From: Planctomycetota bacterium
GTDB lineage: Bacteria > Planctomycetota > Phycisphaerae > Sedimentisphaerales > SM23-30
Length of the DNA stretch: 6,131 nt
Assembly (NCBI GenBank): GCA_029573975.1
Contig: JAKQBU010000241.1
Span: forward strand, 1-6,131
Reading direction: 5' to 3'
Part shown: positions 1-6,131 of the stretch, one piece after another
Numbering within the stretch: the stretch's first letter is position 1
Layout of the letters: each line of letters starts with the position of its first letter
The notes under the pieces: model-generated
Told to the model about the DNA's origin: nothing
Database searches by the model: none
The model's input: only the letters and a program-made list of their open reading frames with translations
Translations under genes and position numbers: made by a program

Positions 1-858
1 ACCGATAGCGGCGGCTATCAGGTGTTTTCGCTGAGCGAGTTGAACCGTATCGGCGAGGATGAAGTGGAATTTGTCTCGCATATCGATGGAGCGAGAATCA
101 AGCTGAGTCCGGCGATTGCGACGGACGTGCAAAACAAGTTAGGCGCTGATATCATTATGGCATTTGATGAATGTGTACCATACCCGAGCAGTCCGGATCG
201 TCTCCGGCAGGCGGTGGATCGTACGATCCGGTGGGCGGAGCAGTCGCGGGCGGCGCACCGGCGCGGGGATCAATGGATGTTCGGGATCGTGCAGGGGGGA
301 ACGGACCGGGAGTTGCGGAGCCTTTGCAGCGAGGAGCTGCGGAAGCTGGATTTTCCGGGGTATGCGATCGGGGGGCTGAGCGTGGGGGAAGGGCATGAGG
401 AGATGATCGGGACGGTGGAGCATACCGTGCCGCTGCTGCCGGAGGAGAAGCCGCGGTATCTGATGGGGGTGGGGATGCCGCGGGACCTGGCGGCGGCGAT
501 CGGGGCGGGGATCGACATGTTTGACTGTGTTTTACCGACGCGGAACGGGCGGAATGCGTTTGCGTTTACGCGCGGCGGTCCGCTGCGGCTGCGGAACCAG
601 CAGTATCAACTGCAGACGGGGCCGCTCGATGCGGAGTGCGACTGTTATACCTGCCGGAATTTTTCGCGCGGGTATCTGCGGCATTTGTTTCTGGTGGGCG
701 AGATGGCCGGCCCGATTCTGGTGTCGCTGCATAATCTGGCGTTTTATCAATGGCTGCTGTCGCAGGCGCGGCAGGCGATCCGGGAGGATCGCTATGCCGA
801 GTGGTCCGGGCCGTGGCTGCGTTATGATGTGGATCGAATGAATCCTGAGATGAATTAA
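1..858 (+). CDS. tgt: queuine/preQ1 tRNA-guanine transglycosylase, 5'-truncated by window edge
   Basis: Tgt exchanges guanine-34 in the anticodon of tRNA-Asp, -Asn, -His and -Tyr for the queuosine precursor preQ1, in the cytoplasm. The open frame enters the window at base 1, so the true start lies upstream; 285 residues are visible of a family usual length of about 370-385. Visible in order (fragment numbering): TDSGGYQ at 1-7, whose Asp2 is the family's general acid/base; MAFDEC with Asp56; GIVQGG at 95-100; GGLSVGE at 124-130, the base-binding loop; MFDCVLPTRNGR, with nucleophile Asp175 and tRNA-contacting Arg181 and Arg184; then a zinc site with Cys213, Cys215, Cys218 and His244. All expected catalytic and metal residues are present, so it should be functional. 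The stop TAA is at 856-858. yajC follows after 21 bases, the usual tgt-yajC-secDF operon order. An internal GTG at 22 is not a real start because the DSGGY motif precedes it. Confidence 0.97.
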   Translation, partial: TDSGGYQVFSLSELNRIGEDEVEFVSHIDGARIKLSPAIATDVQNKLGADIIMAFDECVPYPSSPDRLRQAVDRTIRWAEQSRAAHRRGDQWMFGIVQGGTDRELRSLCSEELRKLDFPGYAIGGLSVGEGHEEMIGTVEHTVPLLPEEKPRYLMGVGMPRDLAAAIGAGIDMFDCVLPTRNGRNAFAFTRGGPLRLRNQQYQLQTGPLDAECDCYTCRNFSRGYLRHLFLVGEMAGPILVSLHNLAFYQWLLSQARQAIREDRYAEWSGPWLRYDVDRMNPEMN

Positions 859-879
859 TTTTTTACGGAAGGAAAGTAC

Positions 880-1314
880 ATGAATGATTATTTGTTGATA
901 CTGGCCCAGGCGGCGGGAAGCCCGGAAGGGGCACCGGCGGCCCCGCAGGGAACCGAAACACAAACCGGCACGCAAACCGCGGCTCCCGGCGATGAGCCGG
1001 CGCCGGCGGACGGCAAGCAGGCGCCCCAAAAGAGCATGTGGGAAATGATGCTGCCGATGCTGCTGATCATTGCGGTGTTTTATCTGTTTATGTTCCGGGG
1101 TCCCAAGAAGAAACAGCAGCAGCACCAGCAGATGCTCAGTGCGCTGAAGAAAAACGACCGGATCCGGACCATCGGCGGGATTATCGGGACGGTGGTGGAT
1201 GTTCGGGACGAAGAAGTGGTGATTAAGATTGACGAAGCGACGAATACCAAGATGCGGATTGTACGCAGTGCCATCAGCAAGGTGTTTGCCGAAGGTGAAG
1301 AGGTGAAGTCCTGA
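880..1314 (+). CDS. yajC: YajC, Sec translocase accessory subunit
   Basis: YajC is a small inner-membrane protein that associates with SecD and SecF and the SecYEG channel. This copy has 144 residues, longer than the roughly 110 of E. coli YajC; the extra length is N-terminal. It starts with a short hydrophobic piece (MNDYLLILAQ), then a low-complexity Pro/Ala/Gly/Thr/Gln segment at about 12-50. The single transmembrane helix is at about 56-72, followed by a basic, Gln-rich stop-transfer stretch (RGPKKKQQQHQQ, 73-84). The conserved cytoplasmic domain follows, with the KKNDRIRTIGGIIGTV signature at 90-105 and a beta-rich tail. The ATG is preceded by a purine-rich ribosome site (GGAAGGAAAG, 867-876), and the only in-frame stop upstream is that of tgt, 21 bases away. 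Cotranscription with tgt is likely. The LAQ-type start is something I associate with planctomycete YajC proteins (recollection, not a search). Confidence 0.95.
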   Translation: MNDYLLILAQAAGSPEGAPAAPQGTETQTGTQTAAPGDEPAPADGKQAPQKSMWEMMLPMLLIIAVFYLFMFRGPKKKQQQHQQMLSALKKNDRIRTIGGIIGTVVDVRDEEVVIKIDEATNTKMRIVRSAISKVFAEGEEVKS

Positions 1315-1433
1315 GCGGAGAAGCCGTTGTCAGCGGCGCGGGAGGCGGCCGGTGGGGGAGGGCGGCTGCCGCCGGATGCCGGCCAGGAAATATAATATTT
1401 GGAAAAAAAGAGTTTTAGGTAAAGGCATACTAC
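1315..1433 (+). other. yajC-secDF spacer: G-rich tract, small GC hairpin, then AT-rich leader
   Basis: This 119-base spacer is long for an otherwise tight operon. The first half is very G-rich (G runs at about 1341-1365) and ends with a small hairpin, GCCGG-ATG-CCGGC at 1371-1383. No T-run follows the hairpin, so it is not a standard intrinsic terminator. The second half (about 1386-1418) turns abruptly AT-rich and leads into the secDF ribosome site AGGTAAAGG (1417-1425). A stop in the secDF frame at 1416-1418 excludes an upstream extension of that gene. I see no small gene in the spacer. Confidence 0.6.
1391..1396 (+). promoter_or_regulatory. possible -10 element upstream of secDF
   Basis: A perfect TATAAT hexamer lies 37 bases before the secDF ATG, in the AT-rich part of the spacer. 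At the normal 16-18 base distance upstream the sequence is GC-only (around 1368-1375) with no TTGACA-like box, and there is no TG extension before the hexamer. It could therefore be an internal promoter giving secDF extra transcription, or simply a chance match in an AT-rich leader. Confidence 0.25.
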
Positions 1434-4400
1434 ATGAGTAAGAATCTGTTCTGGAAGCTGGTTTTGATTGTCGTGATAATCGTTTTGGCTGCGTTGGAAA
1501 TATTTCCGCCCAGCAAGAAGCTCAAGCCGGGCATCGATCTGGCGGGCGGTACGAGTCTGCTGTACCAGATCGATACCAGCGACCTGAGTTCGGAAGAAAA
1601 GCGGACGGCGGCCCAGGATATGATCCGGACGCTGCAGGAGCGAATCGATCCGGGCAATCAGCGGAATTTGATCTGGCGTCCGCACGGCAACGACCGGATC
1701 GAGATCCAGATGCCGCTGGCGAGTAAAGAAACGCAGCAATTGCGGGAGCGGTATCAGGAGAAGCTGGACCTGCTGGAGAAATACAATCTGGATTTGCGAG
1801 CGGTTCAGCGGGCGCTGGTGCAGCCGCAGGGGATGAGTGAGGCGGATTATCTGGCGGCGCGGGCGCAGGAGTTTGACCGTCTGGCGGGCGGGCTGGAAAA
1901 CCGGCGGCAGATGCTGAAGGATCTGGCGGCGGCGTATGACGCTTTCATTGCCGGAGAGAAAAATCGTGACCAGATCAAAGAAAAGTTGCAGATGCTGGCA
2001 AGCAAGCTCGGTGAAGCCAAGATTGAGACGCAACGGGTTGATCTGTTAGCACAGCAATGGAACGAGCTGGATGATCCGAACCGGGTGGAACGAGTCAAAG
2101 CGCTGACGGCGGAAGAGGCCCAGCAGGAATTAGTCCGGCAGTATATCGCGACCGAACTAGGTTTGTCCTCGGTGCGATCTGCCTTGGGGGGATCCGCGGG
2201 TTTCAAAGCCACATACGAGGCGGCGCTGTATAAAGTGGAACAGATGAATGTGGATCTGGAGCGGCTGCAGGGGATCCTGGAAGAAGGCAAAGCCAAGCGT
2301 GATACGGATCTGACGGCCATCAAAGCCGCGCTGCCGCCAGATGCCTCTGCCATCATCGATGAACTGGTAGTGGCGTATGATGCGTATGCCAAGGTATCGG
2401 GCCGGCTGGACAGTCCGGAGGATTTGAAGCGGCAATTGCAGGGATCGGGGGTACTGGATTTCCGGATTCTTCCCACGTTAAGCGAGGGGATTCTCACTGA
2501 AACGGCCATCAAGTCGTACCAGGACCGTTTGGCGCAATATGGTCCGAATCCGGCCAAGAGCGGGGATGGGAATTATGCGTGGCGCAAGATCCGGGATGCG
2601 GAGGAGTTTAAATCGGGCAATGCTATAACCGCGGAGTTTGCGGGCAAGCTGTATGTGCTGGCGTCCAATAAGGCGGATGAAGTGCTGCTGCATGAAAAGG
2701 GCGGCAATGGCTGGGAACTCCAGAGCGCCCGTCCGGATACGGACCAGTTGGGCCGGTGGGCGATTTCGTTTAATCTGAATGAGATCGGCGCGAACCGGTT
2801 TTTACAGTTGACCAAAAGCAATTTGAACCGGCCGTTGTGCATTCTGCTGGATGACGAGGCAATTTCCGCGCCGAATATCCAAAGTGCGATTCACCAGAGC
2901 GGGCAGATTACGGGGCAGTTTTCGTATCAGCAGGTGCAGGATATGGTGGATAAGCTGCGGGCGGGGTCGTTGAAGGCGCGGCTGAGCGACCGGCCGATCA
3001 GCGAGAATACGGTGGGTCCGCTGATCGGGCGGGACAACCTGCAGGCGGGATTGAAAGCGGGCGTGTATGGATTGATCGTGGTTTCCGTCTTTATGCTGAT
3101 TTACTATATGCTGGCGGGGGCATTGGCAAATGTTGCCTTGTATATGAACCTGCTGATCATTCTAGCGTCGATGGCCTTCAGCCGGGCCACCTTTACCATG
3201 CCGGGCATCGCCGGCTTGATTTTGACCATCGGTATGGCATTGCATGCCAACGTGCTGGTGTACGAGCGTATTCGCGAAGAACAGGCGCGGGGTTCGTCTA
3301 TACGGATGGCCATTAAGAATGGGTATCACCGGGCGTTTAGCGCCATTTTGGATTCGAATTTAACCACGGTGATTACGGCTTTGATTTTGTGGCTGGTGGC
3401 GTCGGAAGAAGTGAAGGGATTTGCCCTGACGCTGATGATCGGACTGGTCAGCAATTTGTTTACCGCCTTGTTTGTCACGCGTGCCATCTTTGATCTTATG
3501 ACGGATATGAAAATTCTGAAAAGCAAACTGCACATGCTGCAGGTGATTCGAACCACCAAGATTAATTTTGTGGGCGTCATGCCGGTTTTACTGGTGGTGT
3601 CTATCGCAATGGTGGTTGCCGGGTGGGTTGTTTTCCTGAGCCGGGATGAGGCGAAAAACAGTAAATACTCCATCGAGTTTACCGGCGGAACCAGTGTCCG
3701 AATCCGTCTGAACGAACAGGGCAAAGATTTGGATCGGGCGGCGGTAGAGGAAGCGGTGAGGCAGGCTGGGCGGCAGATGAATAATAAGCAAATTGCCGAA
3801 GGAACCGGCGTTCAGCAAATCGGTCCGGCGGATAGCCTGGAATATGAAATCGTGACTACAGCCACCAACCGATTTACGGCAACGCTGCTGTTTCCCGCAG
3901 AAGAGAAAAAGACCTTAGAGGAAGTTCAAGGTCTGGTATTGGATGCCGCCAAAGGTGTGGGCGATGACCGTTTGATAAAATCGGAGATCACCGCCAGAGC
4001 CCAGCCCAATGAGTTTATACTCACGACCACCCAGACCAACCGGAATAAAATCAACGAGATGGTTGCCGCGCTTCCCCGGGTTCAATGTACGAACGAGAAG
4101 ACCGAAGAAAGTGTGAACCAGGCAATCATTGCGGCGTTGGGGAATAAGCTCGATTCGCTATACAATCTGGAGCCGGCGAATGTTACGGCGCAGCCGATAA
4201 CGCCGGAGCTGGTGGCCCAGAAGCCGTATCTGGTGGATTATCAGGGCGGCCTGCTGTTCTCCGGGGAGTTCGGGGCGAATAAGGCCGAATCGCTGCAGCG
4301 GCTGACGGACCGGTTCGGCCAGCTTCGCTTCAAGAGTGATTACGGCAAATACGGGCAGTTCCAGTATAAGCTGTTTGCTCCCGGCCAGTTGCAGGCGGCA

Positions 4401-5183
4401 GTGGATGCCCCGCAGCAGGCGGTGGAGGCCGCAGTACTTAGTCCGGATGTTTTATATGGCGGGTCGGAAGAGACGGAATGGAATCAATTCCAGGCGAACC
4501 TGACCGAGTGGTTCACACGCGGTCTGGAGCTGGAGACTTCGCTGCCGCGGGTGACGCAGATCGATCCTTCGGTGGGAGAAAAGAGCATGCAGGATGCCCT
4601 GGTAGCCATGGTCCTTGCCATAGTGGCGATTATCATTTATGTCTGGATACGGTTCGGCAATGTGCGGTTCGGGTTAGCCGGAATCGTAGCCATGGTGCAT
4701 GATGTCAGCATTGCCCTGGGGATGATCGCCATTACTCCCTGGCTGGCGTCCACCGCCATCGGGAAATTCCTGCTGATCAGCGATTTTAAAATTGATTTAA
4801 CGATCATTGCCGCCATCCTGACATTGATCGGTTATTCGATTAACGATACGATCGTCGTATTTGACCGGATTCGTGAAAATCGGGGCAAGCTGGCCCATGT
4901 AACCGGGAACATAATCAATCTCAGTATCAATCAGACGTTATCCCGTACTCTGCTGACCGGAACGACTACCTTGATGGTATTGATTATCATGTATATCTGG
5001 GGCGGGGCGGGATTGCGCGGTTTCAATTATGTCATGATTATTGGTATGATAGTCGGCACGTATTCCTCCATTGCGGTGGCGGCGCCGCTTCTGATGCTGG
5101 GTATCAAAAAGGAAAAAGAAGCCGGCAAGAAGGAATACACCCCCAGCCCGGATAAACAATATTCCCGGAATCCTTCCGTGTGA
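1434..5183 (+). CDS. secDF: fused protein-export membrane protein SecD-SecF with two large extracytoplasmic insertions
   Basis: SecDF uses the proton-motive force to help pull proteins out of the SecYEG channel. The 1249-residue frame is a head-to-tail SecD (about 1-700) plus SecF (about 701-1249). SecD half: TM1 at about 7-23, GIDLAGGT (33-40), P1 domain, TVGPLIG (526-532), then five helices at about 539-685 including PGIAG (590-594). SecF half: TM1 about 711-735, IEFTGGT (747-753), DPSVGEKS (1044-1051), then five helices ending near 1222, with YSINDTIVVFDRIREN (1134-1149) and LSRTLLTG (1169-1176). The proton-path residues Asp1138 and Arg1171 are present, but the SecD TM4 aspartate (E. coli Asp519) is His604. 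P1 is interrupted by a helical, probably coiled-coil insert (about 98-328), and the SecF extracytoplasmic domain carries about 200 extra residues (about 813-1018). The ATG has AGGTAAAGG upstream and an in-frame TAG at 1416-1418. The frame is uninterrupted throughout, which supports a true fusion. Confidence 0.97.
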   Translation: MSKNLFWKLVLIVVIIVLAALEIFPPSKKLKPGIDLAGGTSLLYQIDTSDLSSEEKRTAAQDMIRTLQERIDPGNQRNLIWRPHGNDRIEIQMPLASKETQQLRERYQEKLDLLEKYNLDLRAVQRALVQPQGMSEADYLAARAQEFDRLAGGLENRRQMLKDLAAAYDAFIAGEKNRDQIKEKLQMLASKLGEAKIETQRVDLLAQQWNELDDPNRVERVKALTAEEAQQELVRQYIATELGLSSVRSALGGSAGFKATYEAALYKVEQMNVDLERLQGILEEGKAKRDTDLTAIKAALPPDASAIIDELVVAYDAYAKVSGRLDSPEDLKRQLQGSGVLDFRILPTLSEGILTETAIKSYQDRLAQYGPNPAKSGDGNYAWRKIRDAEEFKSGNAITAEFAGKLYVLASNKADEVLLHEKGGNGWELQSARPDTDQLGRWAISFNLNEIGANRFLQLTKSNLNRPLCILLDDEAISAPNIQSAIHQSGQITGQFSYQQVQDMVDKLRAGSLKARLSDRPISENTVGPLIGRDNLQAGLKAGVYGLIVVSVFMLIYYMLAGALANVALYMNLLIILASMAFSRATFTMPGIAGLILTIGMALHANVLVYERIREEQARGSSIRMAIKNGYHRAFSAILDSNLTTVITALILWLVASEEVKGFALTLMIGLVSNLFTALFVTRAIFDLMTDMKILKSKLHMLQVIRTTKINFVGVMPVLLVVSIAMVVAGWVVFLSRDEAKNSKYSIEFTGGTSVRIRLNEQGKDLDRAAVEEAVRQAGRQMNNKQIAEGTGVQQIGPADSLEYEIVTTATNRFTATLLFPAEEKKTLEEVQGLVLDAAKGVGDDRLIKSEITARAQPNEFILTTTQTNRNKINEMVAALPRVQCTNEKTEESVNQAIIAALGNKLDSLYNLEPANVTAQPITPELVAQKPYLVDYQGGLLFSGEFGANKAESLQRLTDRFGQLRFKSDYGKYGQFQYKLFAPGQLQAAVDAPQQAVEAAVLSPDVLYGGSEETEWNQFQANLTEWFTRGLELETSLPRVTQIDPSVGEKSMQDALVAMVLAIVAIIIYVWIRFGNVRFGLAGIVAMVHDVSIALGMIAITPWLASTAIGKFLLISDFKIDLTIIAAILTLIGYSINDTIVVFDRIRENRGKLAHVTGNIINLSINQTLSRTLLTGTTTLMVLIIMYIWGGAGLRGFNYVMIIGMIVGTYSSIAVAAPLLMLGIKKEKEAGKKEYTPSPDKQYSRNPSV

Positions 5184-5244
5184 TGGATTCGAATCATAAC
5201 AAGATGCCGCAAACTTTATTGAATCAGAAGTATGAGGTGAACGT

Positions 5245-5763
5245 ATGCAGAACGATATCAAAATAGGAATCATTGTTGGGATCGTGGTGGTAGCGGCGGC
5301 GGCGGTTTTGTTTGTCACGCAGGGCCGGGACCAGGATAAACCTGTTGTGGAGGTTCCGCCGCCGGTCCAGGCGGAGCCGGCCCCCCCTGCCCCAGCGCCG
5401 ATGCCGGTACCGGAACCGGTATTGGAACCGGTGGTCGTGGAACCGAAGCTGCAGGGCCAGCCGGAGACCGGAGTGGCAGCGCCGGAAACCTCCGGAGTAA
5501 CCGTTACCGTGCCACCGGCGGCGGAGGAAAAGCCGGCGGTAATACCCCCTGCGCCGGAGCCTGAGCCGGAGGTTCGTCAGCCGCGTTATCATACGGTGGC
5601 CACCGGGGATAATTTGTACATTATTTCCGAACAGTATTACGGCAGCGGGAAGTTTGCGGACAGCGTCTATGAAGCCAACCGGAATCTCATCAAGAATAAG
5701 GATATTTTGCAGGTTGGCTGGAAGCTGCGGATACCGTATCCGGAAGAGATTGTGAAAAAATAG
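5245..5763 (+). CDS. single-pass membrane protein with Pro/Glu-rich linker and C-terminal LysM domain
   Basis: This 172-residue protein has a short N-terminus, one hydrophobic helix at about 7-24 (signal anchor, no lipobox cysteine), a Pro/Ala/Glu/Val-rich linker at about 32-112, and a C-terminal LysM module at about 115-164. The LysM shows the family pattern: YHTVATGDNLYIISEQYYG, then YEANRNLI, then ILQVGWKLRIP. LysM modules bind peptidoglycan or related glycans, so the protein likely tethers the membrane to the wall or serves as a small envelope structural factor; that role is inferred. Linker repeats such as PVPEPVLEPVV are mirrored in the DNA by copies of GGAACCGGT (5412-5420, 5424-5432). 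The start is fixed by an in-frame TGA at 5233-5235 and AGGTGA at 5235-5240, four bases before the ATG. It lies 61 bases after secDF with no terminator between, so it is probably the last gene of the operon. I do not recognise a named family. Confidence 0.88.
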   Translation: MQNDIKIGIIVGIVVVAAAAVLFVTQGRDQDKPVVEVPPPVQAEPAPPAPAPMPVPEPVLEPVVVEPKLQGQPETGVAAPETSGVTVTVPPAAEEKPAVIPPAPEPEPEVRQPRYHTVATGDNLYIISEQYYGSGKFADSVYEANRNLIKNKDILQVGWKLRIPYPEEIVKK

Positions 5764-5799
5764 GCTGGCGGGGGCGGCTGGTTTTACGGGGCGGCAGTA

Positions 5800-5832
5800 C
5801 CTGATGTCAGGAATCGGGAAAGGTAATTTCCC
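5800..5832 (+). repeat. two adjacent small hairpins after the LysM gene
   Basis: CCTGA-TG-TCAGG (5800-5811) is followed directly by GGGAAA-GGTAA-TTTCCC (5816-5832), a perfect six-pair stem with a five-base loop. Neither is followed by a run of T, so they are poor intrinsic terminators. They may stabilise the 3' end of the operon transcript against exonucleases (inference). Confidence 0.5.
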
Positions 5833-5916
5833 TGGTTTCGAATCCTTTCTCCATGTAAGGGCGGAAAGCCGTTGGTAGTTCCCATAACTAAAAAAGGCGA
5901 CCAATCGGTATGCCCA

Positions 5917-5958
5917 AAAATCGAACTTAACCCGCATTTCTCACGGGCTTTCGATTTT
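5917..5958. terminator. terminator-like hairpin with A-tract and T-tract arms
   Basis: AAAATCGAA (5917-5925) is complementary to TTCGATTTT (5950-5958). Inside, CCCG (5931-5934) pairs with CGGG (5944-5947) around a nine-base loop, with small internal bulges. The A-rich left arm and T-rich right arm are the shape of a bidirectional intrinsic terminator; a second T-run follows at 5967-5971. It lies about 150 bases after the LysM stop, so it could end the tgt-yajC-secDF-LysM transcript, or a leftward transcript from outside the window. The GC core is short, so strength is uncertain. Its right arm overlaps the next structure. Confidence 0.45.
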
Positions 5959-6079
5959 CAGCGGTCTTTTTGCCCGCCTTCTTCGTTCTGGTCGCTATCT
6001 GTCCTCAACCTATATACGTATAGGCCTGCGGAAGATAGCTCCTGCGGCCTCGAAGGCGGCCAAAAATTCGCGCTGAAAA
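5955..6079. repeat. 125-nt imperfect inverted repeat (long foldback hairpin)
   Basis: The two arms pair in blocks: TTTTCAGCG (5955-5963) with CGCTGAAAA (6071-6079); TTTTTG (5967-5972) with CAAAAA (6061-6066); CCGCCTTC (5974-5981) with GAAGGCGG (6052-6059); a loosely paired part with several G-T wobbles; GCTATCT (5994-6000) with AGATAGC (6033-6039); short pairs; and CCTATA (6009-6014) with TATAGG (6019-6024), closing a TACG tetraloop at 6015-6018. About 40 Watson-Crick pairs are seen by hand, in register, with balanced internal loops. That is typical of a structured RNA or of a palindromic mobile repeat of REP or MITE type. No target-site duplication or transposase is visible, so the class is open. 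Confidence 0.75.
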
Positions 6080-6131
6080 CAGACGGTCGAAACTGGTGGA
6101 CCGGAAAATAGTACATAATAGATTCTGAGCC

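Larger units (their letters stand above)
5764..6131. other. non-coding tail region with several foldback structures
   Basis: No credible gene is seen on either strand in these 368 bases. The first part (5764-5870) is GC-rich and contains small hairpins. From about 5880 onward the base composition becomes more balanced than in the genes, and the sequence is dominated by inverted repeats listed separately. No coding frame with a recognisable domain or good ribosome site enters from the right edge. Confidence 0.7.

Noticed and set aside
1361..1383. Rho-independent terminator between yajC and secDF
   Set aside because: GC-rich hairpins exist here (GGCG/CGCC and GCCGG/CCGGC) but they are short and not followed by a T-run; the next bases are purine-rich.
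1080..2033. Long antisense frame (317 codons) opposite yajC and secDF
   Set aside because: A composition shadow of GC-rich coding sequence: it overlaps two well-supported genes, is rich in Arg, Leu, Gln and Pro, and has no domain or ribosome site.
5186..5195. Ten-base palindrome GATTCGAATC just after the secDF stop
   Set aside because: It could be an operator-like site, but a similar TTCGAAT core also occurs inside secDF (around 3352) and at 5838-5844, and no promoter accompanies it; probably chance.
5826..5855. tRNA-like T-arm (GGTTTCGAATCC) followed by CCA at 5851-5853
   Set aside because: The loop would be one base too long, the stem does not pair, and no matching acceptor, D-arm or anticodon arm is found upstream.
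5224..5937. Antisense 237-codon frame opposite the LysM gene
   Set aside because: Arg/Gly/Leu-rich low-complexity translation of the complement of the Pro/Glu linker; the sense strand encodes a clear LysM protein with a proper start.
5925..6110. Integron attC-like site (ACTTAAC at 5925-5931 fits the RYYYAAC box)
   Set aside because: No matching GTTRRRY box downstream and no cassette-like gene context; the imperfect foldback alone is not enough.
5872..6111. 79-codon frame on the + strand starting at TTG
   Set aside because: It runs straight through the terminator-like stem and the long inverted repeat, has only a weak ribosome site, a non-ATG start and no recognisable domain. Its peptide is best explained as a chance translation of a structured repeat; if annotated in databases as a hypothetical protein, that is probably the same artefact.

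Overview
The window carries the 3' part of a conserved translation/secretion operon, all on the + strand: tgt (5'-truncated by the window edge), yajC, a fused secD-secF gene, and a small membrane-anchored LysM-domain gene. It ends in about 370 bases of non-coding DNA dominated by RNA/DNA-foldback structure. The order tgt-yajC-secD-secF is the classical bacterial arrangement. The fused 1249-residue SecDF with large insertions in both extracytoplasmic domains, and a YajC with a short hydrophobic 'LAQ' start followed by a Pro/Ala/Gly/Thr-rich stretch, suggest a member of the PVC superphylum, most likely a planctomycete (perhaps Phycisphaerae). This is an impression from family knowledge, not a computed placement. 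The genes are GC-rich, with G-ending codons favoured on the coding strand.

Layout: 1-858 tRNA-guanine transglycosylase (C-terminal about three quarters, with nucleophile and zinc site present); 880-1314 YajC; 1315-1433 a spacer that is G-rich then AT-rich, with a possible -10 element; 1434-5183 SecDF; 5184-5244 a short spacer containing a 10-bp palindrome; 5245-5763 a LysM protein with one transmembrane segment and a Pro/Glu-rich linker; 5764-6131 no credible gene, but a small perfect hairpin, a terminator-like stem (5917-5958) and a 125-nt imperfect inverted repeat (5955-6079).

How the genes work together: YajC and SecDF form the accessory complex of the SecYEG translocon, which uses the proton gradient to pull exported proteins across the membrane. 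Tgt makes the queuosine precursor modification in tRNA and is a habitual operon neighbour. The LysM protein probably sits in the membrane with its domain in the periplasm or cell-wall space; its link to Sec is positional only.

The two most notable observations are (i) SecDF has histidine (His604) where SecD normally has the proton-carrying aspartate of TM4, while the SecF-half Asp and Arg of the proton path are kept, and (ii) the long imperfect hairpin at the right end, which looks like a structured RNA or a dispersed foldback repeat. I found no evidence of a wholly new multi-gene system here.
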